Shown: positions 53,658-64,000 of the stretch, in pieces | How the letters are laid out: each line of letters opens with the position of its first letter | How positions within the stretch are numbered: position 1 is the stretch's first letter | Assembly (NCBI GenBank): GCA_035578175.1 | Contig: JAQMRL010000001.1 | Coordinates: 56,071,553-56,135,552, forward strand | DNA from: Catonia carolina | Lineage: Eukaryota; Arthropoda; Insecta; Hemiptera; Achilidae | Direction: 5' to 3' | Length of the DNA: 64,000 bases | The notes under the pieces: generated by a model | Database searches by the model: none | What the model was told of the DNA's origin: nothing | What the model saw: the letters and a program-made list of their open reading frames with translations, nothing else | Translations under genes and position numbers: made by a program

Positions 53658-54895
53658 TTATTTAGGAAAACTAGAAACATAATATTTTAAATACGAAGGA
53701 GGCTGTCTATCTCTAGAAGATCTATTAATAGGTGTAGGTTCAACCTCAGTCCGTTCATCTTCATTTTCTGGCACATAATTCGGATCCCCTCTTTCATCAT
53801 CTACCATGGTTAAATTTGAATTCCGATTAACATTATGCACTATATTCTCAGTTTCATTGTCATCTGGTAGTAAAATATCCTCACTAAAATCTATTTCCTC
53901 CTCGTCACTTAAATTATTATTATTATTATTAACTGCTTGATCAGTTATTTTTTTTATTTACTGTACTAGACCTGTCTAACTTAAGACGATTACTGTCTAC
54001 TATAACCTCTTCACCATTATCTAATCTTATTTTATAATTTAAATTATTTAATTTGGCCACTATTAAGTATGGACCAGTATACGGCTTACAATACTTATTA
54101 CGCTTCTGAGATTTCATAGCCGGTTGATATAAATAAACTTTATCAGCTACTTTAAACTTGTGCTCCTTAGTCCCTTGATCATAATATTTATTTTTCCTAG
54201 TTGATCTAGATAACTATTTTTGGCGGTTATATCATATATTTTCTTTTAGGCTATCTAACAAATTTAATACATTATTATCTTGCAAATCGTTTTGTTCTTT
54301 TATGAATTTTAAGTCTCCACGATCAGGTAAATTTAATTCTCTCCCACAATACAAGAAATATGGCATAAAACCTGTCACCCTATGAGGAGTGAACTATAAT
54401 GATTTATAAGCCATTAAGGCATAATGAACAAAATCATCCCAATCTCGTCCGTACTTATTTACATAGAGAGACAATTATATCTGCTAAAGTTCGATGCCAA
54501 CGTTCTACCATTCCATTCGTTTGTGGGTGGAATGTAGTTGTCTGAATTTTTTTAATTCTTAGCAACTTGCACACTTCCTTAAATAAATTTGACGTAAAAT
54601 TAGAACCTCTATCAGTTAATAACGAGTTTGGAACTCTATGACGAGTAATAATATCTCTTATAAAAACCCGTGCTACAGTCAGTCGTGTTTGGTCAGTCAT
54701 AGGATTGCTTCACAAGACCGAGTAAGATAGTCCATAAAGGTAAACAAATACTTGTTACGTCGTCTTGTCATAGGTAAAGGACCTAACCAGTCAATACTAA
54801 CCATTTCCATAGGTTTCAAAATTATTTCAAACTCTTCTTTTAGCCCCAGTTTTCCTTTCATTACATGATTTACAACTAGCTACATAGGTTTCAAC
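53658..54895 (-). pseudogene. Gypsy integrase and pol C-terminus fragment
   Basis: Minus strand, several frames: MEMVSIDWLGPLP (about 54800), LFTFMDYLTR; integrase core 54700-54455 with VPNSLLTDRGSNFTSNLF and TTFHPQTNGMVERWHRTL (D..D..E); VHYALMAYKS, ELNLPDRGDL; a C-terminal domain with VADKVYLYQP and GPYLIVAKLNN (about 54060); then an acidic tail ending RQPPSYLKYYVSSFPK, stop 53658. It has several stops and frame shifts and is cut at about 54897 by a LINE fragment. It is not from the Gypsy family at 11795-26128: its motif spacing and tail differ. Confidence 0.8.
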
Positions 54896-54896
54896 A

Positions 54897-55403
54897 TCTT
54901 ATTAAATGTTCTCTGTTTGTAGATGATTTTGCAATATATGTTGCATCTAGAAATGTTGTTTCAGCTGAATGAGCCCTACAGCTAACTATATACCGTCTTG
55001 AGGAATAGTCACGACAAACTGGCTTTAGTTTTTCTCCTGAGAAGACTAAATGCATCCAGTTTTGCCGGATTCGGACTGATAGTGTCCCAAGACTGTATAT
55101 AATGGGCCAGCATATTGAGGTTAGCTCTGAAATCAGGTTTCTAGGTTTAATATTTGATAAAAGACTTACATGGGTTCTGCATATTAAAGACCTTCGGGCT
55201 AGGTGCTTAAAGGTGGTTGATATTCTTCGTGTTCTTACAGGTACATGTTGGGGAGCTGATAGATCATGTAAGTTAAGGTTCTACAAGGATCTAGTGCGAT
55301 CTCATATAGATTATGGCGCTGTAGCGTACTCATCTGCTACTCCCACTTCGCTAAGAATGCTTGACAGTGTTCACAATTTATGTTTACGATTGTCTACACG
55401 TAT
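54897..55403 (+). pseudogene. I-type LINE ORF2 internal fragment F
   Basis: Internal RT segment only, from LFVDDFAIYVAS to LRLSTR, with stops at AATGAG (about 54970) and TAG (about 55007). Open 55102-55403 with EIRFLGLIFDKRLTW and GTCWGADRSCKLRF. Both ends are cut, with no poly(A) and no 5' end, so it is a deletion or rearrangement product and not a simple 5'-truncated insertion. Confidence 0.85.
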
Positions 55404-55799
55404 AAAGGTATCCCAATCACCATCTCCCTGTTTGAAGAATGGCTGAATCACTTCAGTTGATGCATCGATCACATCACCCATACAGCGTGTACTAATAGCT
55501 GTTTTCTTAGGAGGTGAGGATTCCGTTATGACCTCATAATTGGTTGCGATCTCTGAAATGTTAATATTTAAATTGTTATGAAAATCTGAAATCATTTTAC
55601 CAATCACGGATTTTTCGAACTCTTCATTTTTCTTCTGTCGAAACTTGTCTTGTTTGCGTTGTGTGGCCTGTTTTCCAGGTCTCTTTTGCTTTTTACCTTT
55701 AGTATCTTCGCCTTCATCCTTTATAGGACGCTTTTGTGGTAGTTGTGGTGTGAGCTGTTTTCTAGTCGCAGAACTAGCAGAAGTGCTGGGGGTTTCCAT
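55404..55799 (-). CDS. Unknown basic protein fragment
   Basis: About 132 residues from ATG 55799: METPSTSASSATRKQLTPQL, then a Lys/Arg-rich stretch (KGKKQKRPGKQATQRKQDKF) that looks like a nuclear localisation region, then EFEKSVIGKMISDFHNNLNI and IQPFFKQGDGDWDTFI. It runs directly into fragment F, so its C-terminus is missing. I do not recognise the family; it could be the N-terminus of another element's ORF or a piece of a host gene. It is open with no lesion over its length. Confidence 0.4.
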
Positions 55800-56315
55800 T
55801 GCTGAAAAACAAATTAACGTCCAAATGGTACGTAAAACACCGTGCCCAGTCAGCTCGCTCCTGGGTCTCACTTTGAACTGAGTAAGAGTGAGACATAACT
55901 GGGGGTGAGACACTGGGATGGGGGGCCTCAACCCCAACACGGTGCGTCCCAATGGCTGATAAAGAAAGTTCCTGTAGACATACAGGACAGGTGCGAATAA
56001 GACAGAAGGTCAAATAAGCACTCGCGGATCAACTGAGGCATGGCCAACGGCTCTATGGCGGAAGAGAAAAGCTTCCCAACGGCGGATGAGGCGGATGAAC
56101 CTGGGGGAGTCAACCCTGAGAACAAATCCTGTGGGTTTGGAAGCAGAGAGGTGGCGGTCCCACCACCAAACTTGCCCAGCGCAGCGTTCGTATCGCGGCC
56201 TGGGGACTAATATATTACTGACAAGCATCTAAATAAAGCCTCGGATCAGGACTGGAATAAACGGATAATAAAAAATGGAAACCCAAAGAAATATAGAAAT
56301 TGGATAGCGGACACA
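55800..56315. other. Probable 5' region of the RTE-like LINE
   Basis: GC-richer than its surroundings. It precedes the endonuclease frame on the plus strand and contains GGCGGATGAGGCGGATGAAC-type leader sequence. No long frame that I can assign. The left limit of the LINE is unknown. Confidence 0.35.
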
Positions 56316-57456
56316 GTGAAAATTGCAACTTGGAATGTTAGAGGTATAATGAATAAAGAGATAGAACTGGCGCACTTGCTGAAGGAGAATAGCATAAAAG
56401 TGGCGGTTGTCACTGAAACAAGAAAGAAACTAACTGGAAGTTGTTATGTAGAGGATTATGTAATGCTGTACAGTGGAGTGGATGGAACCCAGAGAGCTAG
56501 TAAAGGAGTAGCTATTCTCATTGATAAGTCATGGGAGTCAAAAATAAGAGACTTATCAATGCACGTTTAATGACTGTTAGAATGAGACATGAGAGAGGTA
56601 ACTTCACAATCATAGCAGCTTATGCACCAGAAGAGTCAAATGAGGCTGGGAAGAATAAGGAATCGGAGGATTTTTACAAAACATTACAGACAGTAGTTAA
56701 CAAGGTAAATGTAAATGATGATGTGGTTCTGCTTGGGGACCTGAATGGAAGAGTTGGAAACCATCCAGTTCATAAATGCATTGGAACTTTTGGAGAAGAT
56801 ATACTCAATAGAAATGGAGAAAGGTTGAGAAATTTTGTTTCTTACAATCAGCTGAAAGTTACCAACACATTCTTCCGCAAAAAGGATATACATAAATTCT
56901 CATTCTCCGGTGGATTATTCCTTAACACCTGAAGTCTTCTGGATACAACATACAAATTATATATTTTCATCCTCTCTAGAAGATTACAGGCTATAACAGA
57001 GTCTCTTTTACAGGAGAACCAGATGGGTTTCAGAAGAGGGAGATCCTGTATTGATGCGGTGTTCACTTTAAAAATGATAATAGAAAAGCGCAGAGAGTAT
57101 AATAGTGAAACACACATGGCCTTTGTAGACTGGGAGAAGGCATTTGATAATGTCGATAGAGAACTACTTTGGAGCATAATGTTGAGAAATGGATGTCCCT
57201 TGCATTTGATAGACAGTATAAAAACTTTATATGGGAACACAACAATAAAAATAGCAGTGGGGGCCGAAAAATTGACAGATGAAATAGCTACAAATAAAGG
57301 AGTCAAACAAGGTTGTCCAATTTCACCTGCTTTATTTAATATATATGTCAACGAGCTTATGTCTATGTGGCAGCATGAAGTAGACAAGGTTATCGCTCTT
57401 ACCCGCAATACTTTTATGAACTATTTATTATTTGCTGACGACACTGTGATTATACA
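56316..57456 (+). pseudogene. RTE-like LINE, endonuclease and partial RT
   Basis: Endonuclease from KIATWNVRGIMNKEIELA (about 56319) with VVTETRKK, AILIDKSW; a frame change near 56535-56570; then FTIIAAYAPEE, LLGDLNGRVGNH (about 56740) and TNTFFRKKDIHKFSF. An internal deletion near 56900 joins directly to RT with TTYKLYIFILSRRLQ, ENQMGFRRGRSC, AFVDWEKAFDNV, GVKQGCPISPALFN and FADDTVII, where LINE copy E is inserted. The endonuclease type is the one usually annotated in insects as craniofacial-development-protein-2-like, i.e. RTE-like; no RNase H is seen. Confidence 0.75.
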
Positions 57457-58084
57457 CCCCCCCAGGGGGCACCCATTCTTATATATATGAATGCTCGTCC
57501 ATGCATATATATGTGGGTGTGCGGGTGTGGCAACCCCGGGACCCCAGCTAAGAGCTAACCTTATTTCAAAACTATACACAGGTTGCTCTTACACTACACA
57601 CAACAATAATACTACATCACACACACCACACTTTCTTTCAACACACACATTTACATACCCTACACACAACACATACACCACGTTATTTTACACATATTTA
57701 TAATGCTGGCGAGGATGGGATGCGGGCTGGTCGTGCGTAACCCTTTCCGGATTGGAAGGTCTGGACTGTGGTTGTGCTGCTGTGAGCTTGCTCTGCCGAG
57801 GCTTTGCGCCATCCTTTAGCCCTTCCAGTCGCTTCGGTACTGTGGCAAGAAGTGGACCATGGGTAGGAGTGTCGGAGCTCTTACTGCTGCGTGCGAGCCT
57901 CTGGGACGTCGGTATCAGTGGGTCAGGCAGTACCTGACTCCCCGGCCCGGATGAAATATGTGGGAGATGGCTGCCGGGAGTACTCGGCCGGGTCCTTCTT
58001 TTTACTAGGGACCTGCGGCGTGCGCGGGTCATCTCTCCGCCCGCACCTTGCTTTCACGATGACTGGAAAAGCACTAAAGAGATT

Positions 58085-59347
58085 ATGTCAAATAAACAAT
58101 CTTCCCTCGGATTTAAAAGACTATGGTCTAGCTTGTCTGACGATAGTGATAGTGGTGTATTAAGTAACACGGACAAATTTTTCGTTGTTCGTTGTGTTGC
58201 AGAAGAAGGGTCGCTATCAAAAGTTTCCCCCTTCATTATTAACAGGTCTGTTCAGTCGGTTTGTGGCTCGCCACATTCAATTAAAAAACTAAGGAATGGT
58301 ACTTTGTTAATTGAAACAACGTCTGCGAAGCAAAGTAGCAGCGTTGTTAAAATTACACAAATAGGAAGTACTACAGTCACTGTAGAACCGCACAGATCCC
58401 TCACCTCATCTCGAGGAGTGGTTTACACTCGAGATATACAAGATATGTCTGAGGCTGAGTTATTGGAGGAGCTTACCTCCCAGAGAGTGACGCAAGTCAA
58501 AAGAGTTACGCGTCGGGAAAATGGAATTGATGTCGGTACCCCGACACTTATCATAACATTTTCCACCCCTCAACCTCCGGATCGTCTTAAGTTGGGTTAC
58601 TTGTCTGTTCGAGTGAGACCGTATGTCCCAAACCCTCTGCGCTGTTTTCAGTGCCAGGAATACGGACATACGAAAACTAACTGCAAAAAACCTGCGATAT
58701 GCGCAAAGTGCAGTTCACCTGACCACTTGGATAGCGAATGCACTTCTGAAAAAGAACTATGTGCAAACTGTAAAGGAAGTCATTCAGCAAGGTCTCGAGA
58801 ATGCCCCAAGTATAAAGAAGAACGGGAAATTCAGAAAATTTCGTCTGAACAGAAGCTTTCCTTTCCCGCTGCCCGGAGTGAGTACAGAAAACTAAATAGC
58901 ATTCGAAATGCAGTCCAGCCTGACATTTCGTTTGCAGCTGCAACTAGTGTTCAGTCTCTTGTGTCTGGTGAGTGCTCGTCATGCGTTGAGTTGAAGAGTG
59001 TTGTTGAGAACCTCACTAAACAGGTTGCTTCCCTAACTTCTGCACTTAAAGCGTTATTAAGCACCAAGCAAACAGAAATTGGTTCAAAGAGCTCAGTGTC
59101 TCAAGTGTGTAACCTTTCTGCGACGCAGAGTACAAAAGCTCAGCTGTCAAGTAAGACAGCCTCTACCTCAAAGGGAAAACCCCTTTCAGTATCCAAGACG
59201 CTTCCAGCGGAAGCGTCTAAATTTCTAAAATCTCCTCCGTCTGGGTCCAAGATCCACGATATGATAGGAGATTCATCGGCTCTAGAAAAGGGCTTTATAC
59301 AAGTAAAAGGGAAAAAAGGGAAAGAGAAAATTGTGTTTGAAACGTAA
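58085..59347 (+). CDS. LINE ORF1, copy E, open from an internal ATG
   Basis: The usual start (58059) is out of frame because of the same two-base gain seen in copy D; an ATG at 58085 restores the frame, giving 420 residues: MSNKQSSLGFKRLW, three CCHC knuckles, EYRKLNSIRNAV, and a C-terminal tail two residues shorter (KTASTSKGK). In this copy ORF2 is in the same frame as ORF1, separated only by the TAA at 59345. Whether the shortened N-terminus functions is unknown. Confidence 0.75.
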   Translation: MSNKQSSLGFKRLWSSLSDDSDSGVLSNTDKFFVVRCVAEEGSLSKVSPFIINRSVQSVCGSPHSIKKLRNGTLLIETTSAKQSSSVVKITQIGSTTVTVEPHRSLTSSRGVVYTRDIQDMSEAELLEELTSQRVTQVKRVTRRENGIDVGTPTLIITFSTPQPPDRLKLGYLSVRVRPYVPNPLRCFQCQEYGHTKTNCKKPAICAKCSSPDHLDSECTSEKELCANCKGSHSARSRECPKYKEEREIQKISSEQKLSFPAARSEYRKLNSIRNAVQPDISFAAATSVQSLVSGECSSCVELKSVVENLTKQVASLTSALKALLSTKQTEIGSKSSVSQVCNLSATQSTKAQLSSKTASTSKGKPLSVSKTLPAEASKFLKSPPSGSKIHDMIGDSSALEKGFIQVKGKKGKEKIVFET

Positions 59348-62300
59348 CTCCTCCTTTGCGAAATACCCTTTAATAGTTTAATTCAATGGAATGTTCGCGG
59401 GATCCGGTCTAGGTATGAAGATATAAAGATATCGATCCGGGATAAGTGTCCGTTTGCGCTTTGCCTGCAAGAGACGATGTTACAACCTGATATCCGATTA
59501 TCCTTTCGTGGATACGAAATGTTTAGGAAAGATTCCCTGCATGGTGGCCCTGGTGATGGGGTTGCAATATTACTTCACCAGTCAATGCAGGGGATGAGTC
59601 TGGATATCCAAACGGATCTTCAGGCTGTAGCAATCAGGATAACTGTCCCGGTGTCGGTTTGCGTGTGTAATGTTTATTTACCACCAAACACAGACATTTC
59701 ATACCTAGCCATGAGAGAATTGCTCGAACAGTTACCAGCTCTTTATATCGTCTTAGGAGATTTCAATGGTCACCATTATTCTTGGGGCTCCTCACTGTGC
59801 AATGGTAGAGGTCACATGGTGGAGAGGGGCAGGAGTGATTTAGACTTATGTCTATTGAACGATGGATCTGAAACATTCATGTCATCCTCAACAGGATCCT
59901 GGTCGTGCTTGGACCTTACTTTCTGTAGCCCGTCTATTGTTCCAAGGTTGATGTGGAGAGTACTGCCAGACCTGTATGGAAGTGATCACCGACCGGTGGT
60001 GGTCGAATTTTTTGACTACCAGCCTGTCGATGACCTTCCGAAACGATGGATTGAAAAGCTTGCACGGTGGAATGAGTTTTCAAGTTTAATGGAATCTGAA
60101 TATGAAGATGATGATGATGCACGAAAGCTGTTGTCTTCTTTTGTAGAGAGGATGTCTGCAGCAGCTGCCCAGAGCATTCCTAAAACATCGGGAAAAGCGC
60201 GGCGTCCGCCGGTACTTTGGTGATATGATCGTTGTAAGGAGGCTCTTCAGGACCGCCGTAGGGCCCTGCGCATTTTTAGCCGCAGACCTACGGATGCAAA
60301 CCTGGAAGCGTACCGAAGAGCTCGGGCCTGCTGTAGGCGTGTATTTCTTGAGAGTAAGAGGGAGTCGTGGAGCCGTTACGTTGGAGATATTAACAGGAGT
60401 ACCCCTGTGACAACGGTATGGAGAAAACTGCGTTCGGTATGTGGAAGGACGTCTCCACATCGAATCGCAGGGTTGCAAGTTGACGGTTCTGTGATCACAT
60501 CACAGTCCGACATCGCTAATGTAATTGGTTCTTCTCTTAAATCAGCCTCCCTCACGTCTTCATATTCAGTACAGTTTCAAAATTACAAAAAGAAAACCAT
60601 TGAGTCTCTTCCTTTCTTTATAGCGGACTCGAATGATCCTCTAAACATTCCTTTTTCATTGCCTGAGCTTAGAAAAGCGCTCAAAGTATCTCGAAACACC
60701 TCACCTGGAGGTGATGAAATTACACTTTCGATGATAGCGCATTTACCGGATTCTGGGTTAAGGTAACTCCTACATGTTTTTAATAAAATATACGCTTCTT
60801 GAAAGCTTCCAAAAACTTGGAAAGAAGCAATTGTTGTTCCGATCCTCAAACCTGGTAAAGATGAAACATTGGTCTCCAACTACCGTCCCATTTCCTTGAC
60901 AAGTGTTGTTTGTAAGGTCATGGAAAGAATGGTGAACAGTCGTCTCATGTGGTATCTGGAAAAGAATAACTTCCTCGCTCCTGAACAGACCGGTTTTCGG
61001 AGAGGGAGGTCTTCGACAGACCACTTGGTGGCCCTTGAGACGGCTGTCTGCAATGCGTTTGCATTGCGGCAGCGCCTCGTTGCCGTATTCTTTGATTTGA
61101 AAAAAGCATATGATACAGCTTGGCGACGAGGTATCCTCAATACCTTGCGGGATTGGGGCATCGCTGGAAACATGTTGGCCTTCATCAAGGACTTTCTAGA
61201 TGAACGATCGTTCCGTGTAAGGGTTGGTCAGTGTCTGTCCGACAGGTTTGACATGGAAAATGGTATACCGCAAGGTAGTGTAATTAGTTGTACCCTTGTT
61301 GCGGTTGCCATAAACAATATTGTGAAAAGTTGCGTATACCCTGTTAAATGTTCGTTATTTGTTGATGATTTTGCAATATATGTTGCATCTAGAAATGTTG
61401 TCTCAGCTGAACGAGCTCTACAGCTAACTATATACCGTCTTAAAGAATGGTCACGGCAGTCTGGCTTTAGTTTTTCTCCTGAGAAGACTAAATGCATTCA
61501 GTTTTGCCGAATACGGACTGATAATGTTCCAAGACTGTATTTAATGGGTCACCATATCGAAGTTAGCACTGAAATCAGGTTCTTAGGTGTTGTATTCGAC
61601 AAGAGACTTACATGGGTTCCGCATATTAAAGACCTACGGGCTAGGTGCTTAAAGGTGGTTGATATTCTGCGTGTTCTTACAGGTACAGGTTGGGGAGCTG
61701 ATAGATCATGTATGATAAGGTTCTACAAGGCTCTAGTGCGATCACGTATAGATTATGGCGCTGTAGCGTACTCATCTGCTACTCCCACTTTGCTAAGAAT
61801 GCTTGAGCGTGTTCACAATTCATGTTTACGATTGTCTACAGGTGCTTTCCGTTCTAGCCCTGTTGTCAGCATCTTAGTTGAAAGTGGAGAAATGTCGTTA
61901 TTCAGACGTCGCCAGCAGCTTCTATTGACGTACTTTGCCAAGTTGAAAGCTAGACCTTACCATTTCTTGCATGACATCATTCTCAACAACCCTTGTCATG
62001 ATTTGCATCTGATGAACGCCCGACAACCTTCACCATTCGGTGTAAGAGCGTTGGAGATATGCAACCACCTCGATATTGCGATTCCTCGTGTTTACCCATG
62101 TAATTCTTGTCTATTTCCACCCTGGACCATCGCTCAGTTACACTTTAACTTTGAGATGTGTAAATACTCAAAGGCAGGCACAAGCTCTGTGGTATTTAAT
62201 AGCATTTTCAGTGAGTTAGTCGAAGCTATTAAACCATCTACGGTTGTATACACTGATGGATCAATGTCGGATGTTGGAGTTGGTTGCTCGTTTGTTGCTA

Positions 62301-63043
62301 ATGGGAGAACCTATTTGTTTGGATTACCTGCGGGAACCAGTATTTACACGGCTGAACTTTATGCAATTAGTAAAGCTCTGTCTGTAGTCTGTGTGCGTGG
62401 GCGTCAGGTGTTGGTGTGCACTGATTCACTCAGTGCCCTGCAGTCGATTAGTGATATATATTCGCGCCACCCGCTAGTTTCAGATGTCCACGGCACCGTG
62501 AAGCAGCTTAACGATAGAGGAGTAAGTGTTGTTTTCTGCTGGGTTCCGGGTCATGCTGGAATCCCGGGAAATGAGGCTGCTGATTTGGCCGCTAAGGAGG
62601 CGGCTCGTCAACCGGCTTTCACACAATATCTGACTATGTCTGATTTCGTTAGTCTGGTGAAGCGGGTCATTACTGATTCCTGCCAGGTAGAATGGACTGG
62701 CTCTCATGGCAACAAGCTACGGGACATAAAACCTATTGTTAAGCCTTGGCCTACGTCACTGAGGAAGAACAGAAGGGAAGAAGTTGTCATCGCGCGACTT
62801 AGAATTGGGCACACCAGATTAACCCATGGGTATCTCATGACGTCTGGTGATGCTCCAGTTTGTGGCAGGTGCGATTGTCCTTTGACAGTCAAACATGTAT
62901 TGGTTGATTGCGTCTGCTACGCAGCTCTGCGTCGGCGATTCAAGATTCCCTCTGAATTAAGTTATATACTCGGTGACGAAAGCCATATTTTGGACGTGGC
63001 TATAAAATTTATACGATCGATTGGTGTATACAACAGTGTCTAA
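59348..63043 (+). pseudogene. LINE ORF2, copy E, three nonsense codons
   Basis: A single frame over 1232 codons, with TGA at 60221-60223, TAA at 60764-60766 and TGA at 60800-60802; there are no net frameshifts. All domains are present: endonuclease GDFNGHHYSWGS, RT FFDLKKAYDTAW and FVDDFAIYVAS, RNase H VYTDGSMSDVGVG and WVPGHAGIPGNEAAD, C-terminal CCHC. One extra Lys occurs near 60590. From 60869 to the end it is open for 724 residues. Confidence 0.9.
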
Positions 63044-63139
63044 TATATGTCCTTTTAGTGTTACCCTGTAGTATATGTTTTTATATTAGTTATATGTTTA
63101 TATTCAAATTTCTGTGTTCTTATTATATCATGCCATGCC

Positions 63140-64000
63140 TCAGTTGGACAATAATTGGTCGTTTAGTGAATTGCCTTTAAAATCAGGAAACGAGGCGTTG
63201 AACACAACACGAATTTTACCATTAGGCTCAGCAGTTTTAAACACACCATGGTGCGGTATTACATAGTTAGAAGGAGCAGGCGCGATTGACATGTGATTTA
63301 AGTTAATATACTCACGCATGAAGGCGTGGTACTTTTGTTCGACAATTGGCTGTTTAGCAACTTTAGCGGTAAACTTTTCAGCAGCACGTTTTGCAATTTC
63401 TCGATTGGAATCCAAGTTGACGGAATTATTTTTGAATGGTAGCGCAACCATATAACGCCCTGATTTGTAACGAGAAGTTGTGGCGGTGTACAATTTTTCG
63501 CAGTGCTCATCATCCGGGTTAACGACTGGAGCGGTGGCAATTTCTTCCGAAGCCCAAAAACGTTGCATGATCTCGGGAAGCGATTCAACAGCAGCGAAAA
63601 GCGATGTACATTCTTGCATGGAGTCGATGGCGGACAAAGCCGGTAGTTTCCCGAAAATAACCCAACCGAATTCAGTGGAGATGGCCGATGGAGTGCCTTT
63701 GATTATGGCATTGCTATGCGATAAAACAATATGCGGAAAAACTTCGGCTCCCAATAGAATTTCGATGGGACCAGAGTGTGTAAATTGGTCGTCAGCAAGC
63801 AGTTTGTCAGAGAATAATTTGCCTAATTTATCTGGTAAACATACGGAAGGTAGATTGTTGGTTATTTTCGAGATAACTAGCGCCTCAGTACTTAAACGGA
63901 AAGCCTTGTTTTTATTGGATGAAATAACAAGCTAAGTTGAACCTTGTATTTCCGCTGAAGCTGCCGAAATGCCGAGCAGGCTTTGTCGGCACGGAGTTAT
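63140..64000 (-). pseudogene. Second BEL/Pao pol fragment, truncated at window edge
   Basis: Minus strand, one frame from 64000 to 63140 with a single TAG at 63932-63934. It covers the end of the DUF1758 protease region (ALVISKITNNLP, EILLGAEVFPHIV), the linker with FGWVIFGKLP and YMVALPFKNN, and the first RT residues VVFNASFPDFKGNSLNDQLL, where it ends against LINE copy E. At the place where the BEL copy at 1-3024 has an A-run frameshift, this one is in frame. Sequence differs enough between the two to be separate families. Confidence 0.85.

Larger units (their letters stand above)
57457..63128 (+). mobile_element. I-type LINE copy E, 3'-truncated
   Basis: The 5' end is complete (CCCCCCCAGGGGGCACCC), inserted in the RT of the RTE-like LINE. 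It ends about 85 bases into the 3' UTR, at TTATTATATC, where BEL sequence follows, without hairpins, poly(A) or a second target duplication. Loss of the 3' end must be a later deletion or recombination. The most divergent of the five large copies. Confidence 0.9.

Noticed and set aside
1..64000. CRISPR arrays, tRNA, rRNA, bacterial operons
   Set aside because: No spaced short direct repeats of CRISPR type, no cloverleaf or rRNA sequence recognised; all genes are eukaryotic transposon genes.

Overview
The window looks like insect (at least arthropod) nuclear DNA made almost entirely of transposable elements inserted into one another. I find no host gene, rRNA, tRNA or CRISPR array. The element mix (BEL/Pao, Gypsy, piggyBac, Tc1/mariner, pogo, Mutator-like, RNase H-bearing I-type LINEs, an RTE-like LINE) points to an insect; I cannot name the species.

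Layout. 1-3.02 kb: BEL/Pao gag-pol remnant (minus), then a leader and possible LTR to 4.69 kb. 4.69-8.58 kb: a decayed piggyBac copy (minus) with a 446-bp direct duplication on either side. 9.2-10.18 kb: Mutator-like transposase pseudogene. 10.18-10.68 kb: 3' fragment of an I-type LINE, abutted by a Tc1/mariner copy (10.68-11.79 kb). 11.8-26.13 kb: a Gypsy element with ~1-kb LTRs (minus), split in gag by full-length LINE copy A (17.37-23.46 kb). 26.15-28.2 kb: pogo-like pseudogene. 28.85-35.9 kb: two mariner-type remnants interrupted by intact LINE copy B (29.1-35.15 kb). 36.17-50.69 kb: a TIR-bearing DNA transposon coding a DUF7869-type protein, interrupted by LINE copy D, which is itself interrupted by intact LINE copy C (39.47-45.54 kb). 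51.7-53.55 kb: a second DUF7869-type pseudogene carrying a 341-bp insertion with two hammerhead-like motifs. 53.66-54.9 kb: Gypsy integrase fragment. 54.9-55.4 kb: LINE fragment F. 56.3-57.46 kb: RTE-like LINE, interrupted by LINE copy E (57.46-63.13 kb). 63.14-64 kb: a second BEL/Pao fragment.

Target-site duplications fix the order of several insertions: Gypsy<-A, mariner<-B, DUF7869 element<-D<-C. Copies B and C keep both ORFs open and have uninterrupted poly(A) tails, so this LINE family was active recently. A, D and E carry a few nonsense or frameshift lesions.

A strong strand pattern runs through the window. All twelve identifiable LTR and DNA-transposon coding regions lie on the minus strand; all eight LINE pieces lie on the plus strand. 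A one-directional transposon graveyard of this kind is what a piRNA cluster would look like, but only small-RNA data could show that. Other points worth a second look are the hammerhead-like pair, a canonical -1 frameshift heptamer at the Gypsy gag-pol junction, conserved hairpins at the LINE 3' end, and LINE ORF2 lacking an upstream AUG.
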